Part shown: in pieces, positions 60,951 through 64,000 of the stretch
Numbering within the stretch: the first letter of the stretch is position 1
How the letters are laid out: every line of letters starts with the position of its first letter
Assembly (NCBI RefSeq): GCF_013346935.1
Contig: NZ_JAAEEB010000006.1
Coordinates: forward strand, 1-64,000
DNA length: 64,000 nucleotides
From: Lactobacillus melliventris
GTDB lineage: Bacteria > Bacillota > Bacilli > Lactobacillales > Lactobacillaceae
Reading direction: 5' to 3'
The notes under the pieces: model-generated
Databases searched by the model: none
Told to the model about the DNA's origin: nothing
What the model saw: the letters and a program-made list of their open reading frames with translations, nothing else
Position numbers and translations under genes: made by a program

Positions 60951-61766
60951 TCAAGGAACTAATATGCCCATGGCTGAAAGTGCAATTCCTAAGACTAAAA
61001 GTAAAAGTATAATCTTATAAACTGTCCACTTTTTCTTGGTAATTAACCAATAAACAAAGTAAATTAGTAATACAGGCAATAGGTACGGCATGATTTTGTC
61101 TAAAAATGCCTGCACTGTTACTAGTTGGGTCTTACCTTTGATTACAGCAGAGTATTTTAAGCCTAAATTTACTTTAACAAATGAAACAGATAACCCGGCA
61201 ATAACTGTCAGACCAATTGTACTGGCAATATCAGCTATAACAGCCATCTTGTCACTCAGAGTATCAATGATACTAGTACCGACTTTCCAGCCCAAGTAAC
61301 CCATTAAACATCTAACACCAAATGTAATTCCAAATAAGCAGGCAAAGAACATTAATGGTGCATAAATAATGCCTTGTAAAGCAAGTGAGGCAAATATAGT
61401 TGAAAACAATGGTGCCAAGGCAAATTGTGATAACGCATCACCGATACCTGCTAAAGGTCCCATTAAAGCCATCTTAATTGCTTGCACATCACTTTCACTT
61501 TGACCACTATCATACATAGCCAGCATAATGCTGGTAACAAAAGGATAAGGTTGTGGGTTAGTGTTATAAAACTCTAAGTTAGAAATAGCTACACGTCTAA
61601 ACTCTTGTTCATCATCCTGATAGATTTTATGTAACTCTGGCCAAATAGATTTTAAAACTCCTGTTCCCTGCATATTGCCGTAGTTCTGGACATTTTGCAG
61701 ATAATATGATCTTAAAATAGATATGGCATAATCTTTTTTAGTTAAAACTGGTTTCCTAGATGCCAT
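60951..61766 (-). CDS. PTS EIID component, mannose family (glycosaminoglycan disaccharide)
   Basis: A 271-residue subunit with SYYLQNVQNYGNMQGTGVLKSIWPELHKIYQDD and VQAIKMALMGPLAGIGDALSQFALAPLFSTI (GPLAGIGD motif). The start overlaps the EIIC stop by 11 bases; ribosome site GGAGG inside EIIC. Confidence 0.93.
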   Translation of the reverse strand: MASRKPVLTKKDYAISILRSYYLQNVQNYGNMQGTGVLKSIWPELHKIYQDDEQEFRRVAISNLEFYNTNPQPYPFVTSIMLAMYDSGQSESDVQAIKMALMGPLAGIGDALSQFALAPLFSTIFASLALQGIIYAPLMFFACLFGITFGVRCLMGYLGWKVGTSIIDTLSDKMAVIADIASTIGLTVIAGLSVSFVKVNLGLKYSAVIKGKTQLVTVQAFLDKIMPYLLPVLLIYFVYWLITKKKWTVYKIILLLLVLGIALSAMGILVP

Positions 61767-62538
61767 TTTCTACACCTCCATTGTTTTGCTCTTGATGATT
61801 ACTACCAGATTTTTTACGATTGTAGTAATTGTTAAATGCTAAGGCTACACCTACAAATGCAAGACCAATAACCGGCATCTTAAGGTAAGCAACGCAGATA
61901 TATCCAACTATAATAGCTGGTATATATTCTTTTTTAAGCATGGTACTCATGATAAGAGCAAAACCAACAGCTGGAAGCAAACCACCGACAACTGTCAATC
62001 CATTCATCAACCATTGAGGAATCATCATAACAAATGCTCTTAAAGCTGATGTACTTAATGTAGCTGCTAGTCCAAACAGAAAAGCAAATAACATAAATTC
62101 CCACAAAGTTAAATTAGACATAATATTGAACTTATGATATTTTCCTTCACTAACGGCTTTTTTAGCAGAAGCCATTGAACCTGAGTTAATCGTGAAAATC
62201 AAAGTGATAATAAATGGTACTAACATAGCAAATGGATATGACAGAGTTAATGCTGCACTTGGCGATAATTTATGCATAGAAATTGCTAAAATTGAACCTA
62301 CAATACCAGGTCCAAGCGGATTAGGTGGAGTAGAACCTCCAGGTCCAACACCAAAGCCCATAAATGCTAATTCAGCTGTAGCACCAAAAATAACTGCTGT
62401 CTTTAAGTCTCCTAAAATGAGGCCAACACCAAATGATATAAACAAAGCCCTATTTGTATAAGTGCCCCAAACTTGTCCTGCAAAACAAAATGCGGCCCAT
62501 AAACCTACCAATATAGCCTGCCAAACGGTAAAGTTCAT
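61756..62538 (-). CDS. PTS EIIC component, mannose family (glycosaminoglycan disaccharide)
   Basis: A 260-residue polytopic subunit: FTVWQAILVGLWAAFCFAGQVWGTYTNRALFISFGVGLILGDLKTAVIFG and GPGGSTPPNPLGPGIVGSILAI. ATG at 62538, after AAAGGAG, is chosen; an upstream start at 62556 lies in EIIB. Two bases after the EIIB stop. Confidence 0.93.
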   Translation of the reverse strand: MNFTVWQAILVGLWAAFCFAGQVWGTYTNRALFISFGVGLILGDLKTAVIFGATAELAFMGFGVGPGGSTPPNPLGPGIVGSILAISMHKLSPSAALTLSYPFAMLVPFIITLIFTINSGSMASAKKAVSEGKYHKFNIMSNLTLWEFMLFAFLFGLAATLSTSALRAFVMMIPQWLMNGLTVVGGLLPAVGFALIMSTMLKKEYIPAIIVGYICVAYLKMPVIGLAFVGVALAFNNYYNRKKSGSNHQEQNNGGVENGI

Positions 62539-62540
62539 AT

Positions 62541-63050
62541 TTATTCTCCTTTCCAATCATCAACATATTTATTTAAATTAAAATCTGATCCTACTTCGTT
62601 TCCAATCGGAGTTACGCGGGTATTAAAATCAATCTGATATTTATCTCTCATTGTTTTAAAAGCCGTCATATCTTCCTTGTCTACCGAAATATAATTTGTA
62701 ACTTTAGTTTTTCCATCTTTAAAATGAATATTTCCCACATTTAATTTCTTAATTGGTACGCCTCCTTCAACTAGTTTTAACGTGTCAGCTGCAGTTTTAA
62801 CAATTATAAAAATTGACTGCTGAGGTGCTGCCTTAAAAATCTTGTCAATAGTTTCTGCAATTGTAAAAAATCTAACCCCGATTGAGTCAGGTAATAGTGA
62901 CTTCATCAGAGTTTGCTGAATTGAACTTTTAGCAACTTCATCATTTGCAACTATGACCAAATTAACTCCTAAATTAGAAATCCATAATCTGCCCTGGCCA
63001 TGAATTAATCTTTCATCCAAACGGACAGCTACAATATTTGGATTCGTCAT
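62541..63050 (-). CDS. PTS EIIB component, mannose family (glycosaminoglycan disaccharide)
   Basis: A 169-residue subunit with the histidine in LDERLIHGQGRLW and NLVIVANDEVAKSSIQQTL. It follows the glucuronyl hydrolase gene by 15 bases, giving the order ugl-EIIB-EIIC-EIID-EIIA-yajC-lyase known from streptococci, though with EIIA placed between EIID and yajC. Confidence 0.93.
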   Translation of the reverse strand: MTNPNIVAVRLDERLIHGQGRLWISNLGVNLVIVANDEVAKSSIQQTLMKSLLPDSIGVRFFTIAETIDKIFKAAPQQSIFIIVKTAADTLKLVEGGVPIKKLNVGNIHFKDGKTKVTNYISVDKEDMTAFKTMRDKYQIDFNTRVTPIGNEVGSDFNLNKYVDDWKGE

Positions 63051-63065
63051 TTCTTTCGCCCTTTT

Positions 63066-64000
63066 CTACCAAAATACTTTCCAGTCTTCATAAAATCTCA
63101 TAAGTGCTTCAAAATAAAAATAGTCTCCCCAAATATTTCCTTCATCAACTCCTTTACCTGAATGCCAAGAGTACACACCATGATTTAGTAATGGTGCACC
63201 AGGCTTCAAATCATTATTTGCATAATTATCAATTAAAGATCTCAACATTTTATGCAGTAACAATACATATTCGTACTTGTTGCTAAAAGATTCAGGTAAA
63301 TGTTTTAGCATTTCAGCAATTCCACAAATTGCTATAGCACCAGATGAAGAATCTTTAGGTTGATTATCACCATCATTAAAGATCAAATCCCAGTACGGAA
63401 TAAAATCCTTAGGCAACCTATTTAAAAAATAGTTAGTTACGCCTCTAAAAAGTTTAAAATCTTCCTGTTTGTGACGATATTTATAGTGTAAAGGAATACC
63501 ATAAACGGCCCAGGCTTGTCCTCTGGCCCAACTTGAATCATCACTATATCCTTGTTTGGTCATACCTTTTAAAGGTCTACCATTTTGTTTATCAAAGTAA
63601 TATGTATGATAAGTTGAGCCATTATCCCTAATAACAGTATTAATAACATTTTGGTAATGTTGATCAGCAATTTTACCGTATTTAAAATTCCGTGTGACCT
63701 GTTCAGCCCAATAAAGTAAAGGAATGTTCATTAAAGAATCAATGATTAGTCTATATTCATTGTTATCATTTAGATCACCCCAAGCTTGAATAAATCCACC
63801 ATTAGGTTGAAACCTTGAGACCAGGCAATCAGCAGCCTTCAAGGCTATTTGTCTGGCGTTTTCACTTCCAGTAATTTTGAAATCACTAACTACCGAAGTC
63901 GTATATAAAAAGCCTAAGTCATGATGATTGACTGCAATCTTTTGACTAATTCTTTTTTCAAATGAGTCAACGTTTTTTTCTGCAATCCTTTTATATTTAG
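63066..64000 (-). CDS. ugl: Unsaturated glucuronyl hydrolase (GH88), cut by the window edge
   Basis: At least 311 residues of a GH88 enzyme that removes the unsaturated uronate from disaccharides made by lyases, by hydration of its double bond. The frame stays open to the window end, so the true start is beyond 64000; a TTG at 63842 is internal. Visible signatures are NHHDLGFLYTTS (containing the conserved aspartate), AWGDLND with the second catalytic aspartate region, GYSDDSSWARGQAWAVYG, and the C-terminal HSGKGVDEGNIWGDYFYFEALMRF. No signal sequence can be judged. Confidence 0.93.
   Translation of the reverse strand, partial: KYKRIAEKNVDSFEKRISQKIAVNHHDLGFLYTTSVVSDFKITGSENARQIALKAADCLVSRFQPNGGFIQAWGDLNDNNEYRLIIDSLMNIPLLYWAEQVTRNFKYGKIADQHYQNVINTVIRDNGSTYHTYYFDKQNGRPLKGMTKQGYSDDSSWARGQAWAVYGIPLHYKYRHKQEDFKLFRGVTNYFLNRLPKDFIPYWDLIFNDGDNQPKDSSSGAIAICGIAEMLKHLPESFSNKYEYVLLLHKMLRSLIDNYANNDLKPGAPLLNHGVYSWHSGKGVDEGNIWGDYFYFEALMRFYEDWKVFW

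Noticed and set aside
1-64000. CRISPR arrays, prophage or insertion sequences
   Set aside because: No regularly spaced repeats, no Cas, integrase, terminase or transposase-like frames were seen.

Overview
The window is chromosomal DNA of a low-GC Gram-positive lactic acid bacterium, almost certainly Lactobacillus in the strict sense (delbrueckii/acidophilus-type group). The evidence is AT-rich DNA, strong AGGAGG-type ribosome sites, ccpA divergent from pepQ with a cre site between them, Lactobacillus-type SLAP surface domains, an aggregation-promoting-factor protein, a T-box leader on alaS, and five complete or partial PTS clusters or genes. No insertion sequence, prophage or CRISPR array was seen.

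Bases 1-27000 are mostly housekeeping: a ferredoxin/thioredoxin-reductase-like flavoprotein with an apparent ATA start, DedA, a YunD-YutD-HAD-TIGR01906 operon, a secreted glycerophosphodiesterase, ccpA/pepQ, YtxH and DUF948 proteins, MscS, rdgB/murI, mscL, trxA, mutS2, the alaS-ireB-ruvX-DUF1292 operon, nadE/pncB, and wall-polymer genes (tagA-like, tagD, a GT4 glycosyltransferase). A GntR regulator and a cytosolic beta-helix protein close this part. Bases 27400-30000 carry tRNA-Tyr and two identical tRNA-Gln genes around an aminotransferase and a second GDPD.

Bases 30600-64000 are accessory and mostly about sugar acquisition. (a) 31800-36230: a GntR regulator, a FrlB/GfrF-like sugar-amine deglycase, and mannose-family EIIB/C/D without EIIA. 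(b) 36600-38130: an Apf surface protein, a 38-residue small ORF and a nested inverted-repeat element. (c) 38128-42916: a fructose-family EIIBCA, a PfkB kinase, an RpiR regulator and a LacD aldolase. (d) 43059-52959: a GH31 enzyme with a C-terminal FN3-like domain, an unrecognised probable glycosidase, EIIA/B/C/D, an AgaS-type SIS isomerase/deaminase and a GntR regulator. Together these look like an N-acetylgalactosamine / O-glycan module feeding tagatose 1,6-bisphosphate to LacD. (e) 53240-64000: a glycosaminoglycan locus with an unsaturated glucuronyl hydrolase, EIIB/C/D/A, a YajC-like protein, a cytosolic heparinase II/III lyase, a secreted beta-helix protein, KduI, KduD, KdgK and a cytosolic discoidin-like protein. 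The KDPG aldolase expected to finish this pathway is not in the window.

Read together, (d) and (e) suggest an animal-associated Lactobacillus able to use host mucin sugars and glycosaminoglycan fragments. The least understood parts are the 672-residue protein at 46108, the secreted beta-helix protein at 56739, the cytosolic beta-helix protein at 25919 and the discoidin-like protein at 53240.
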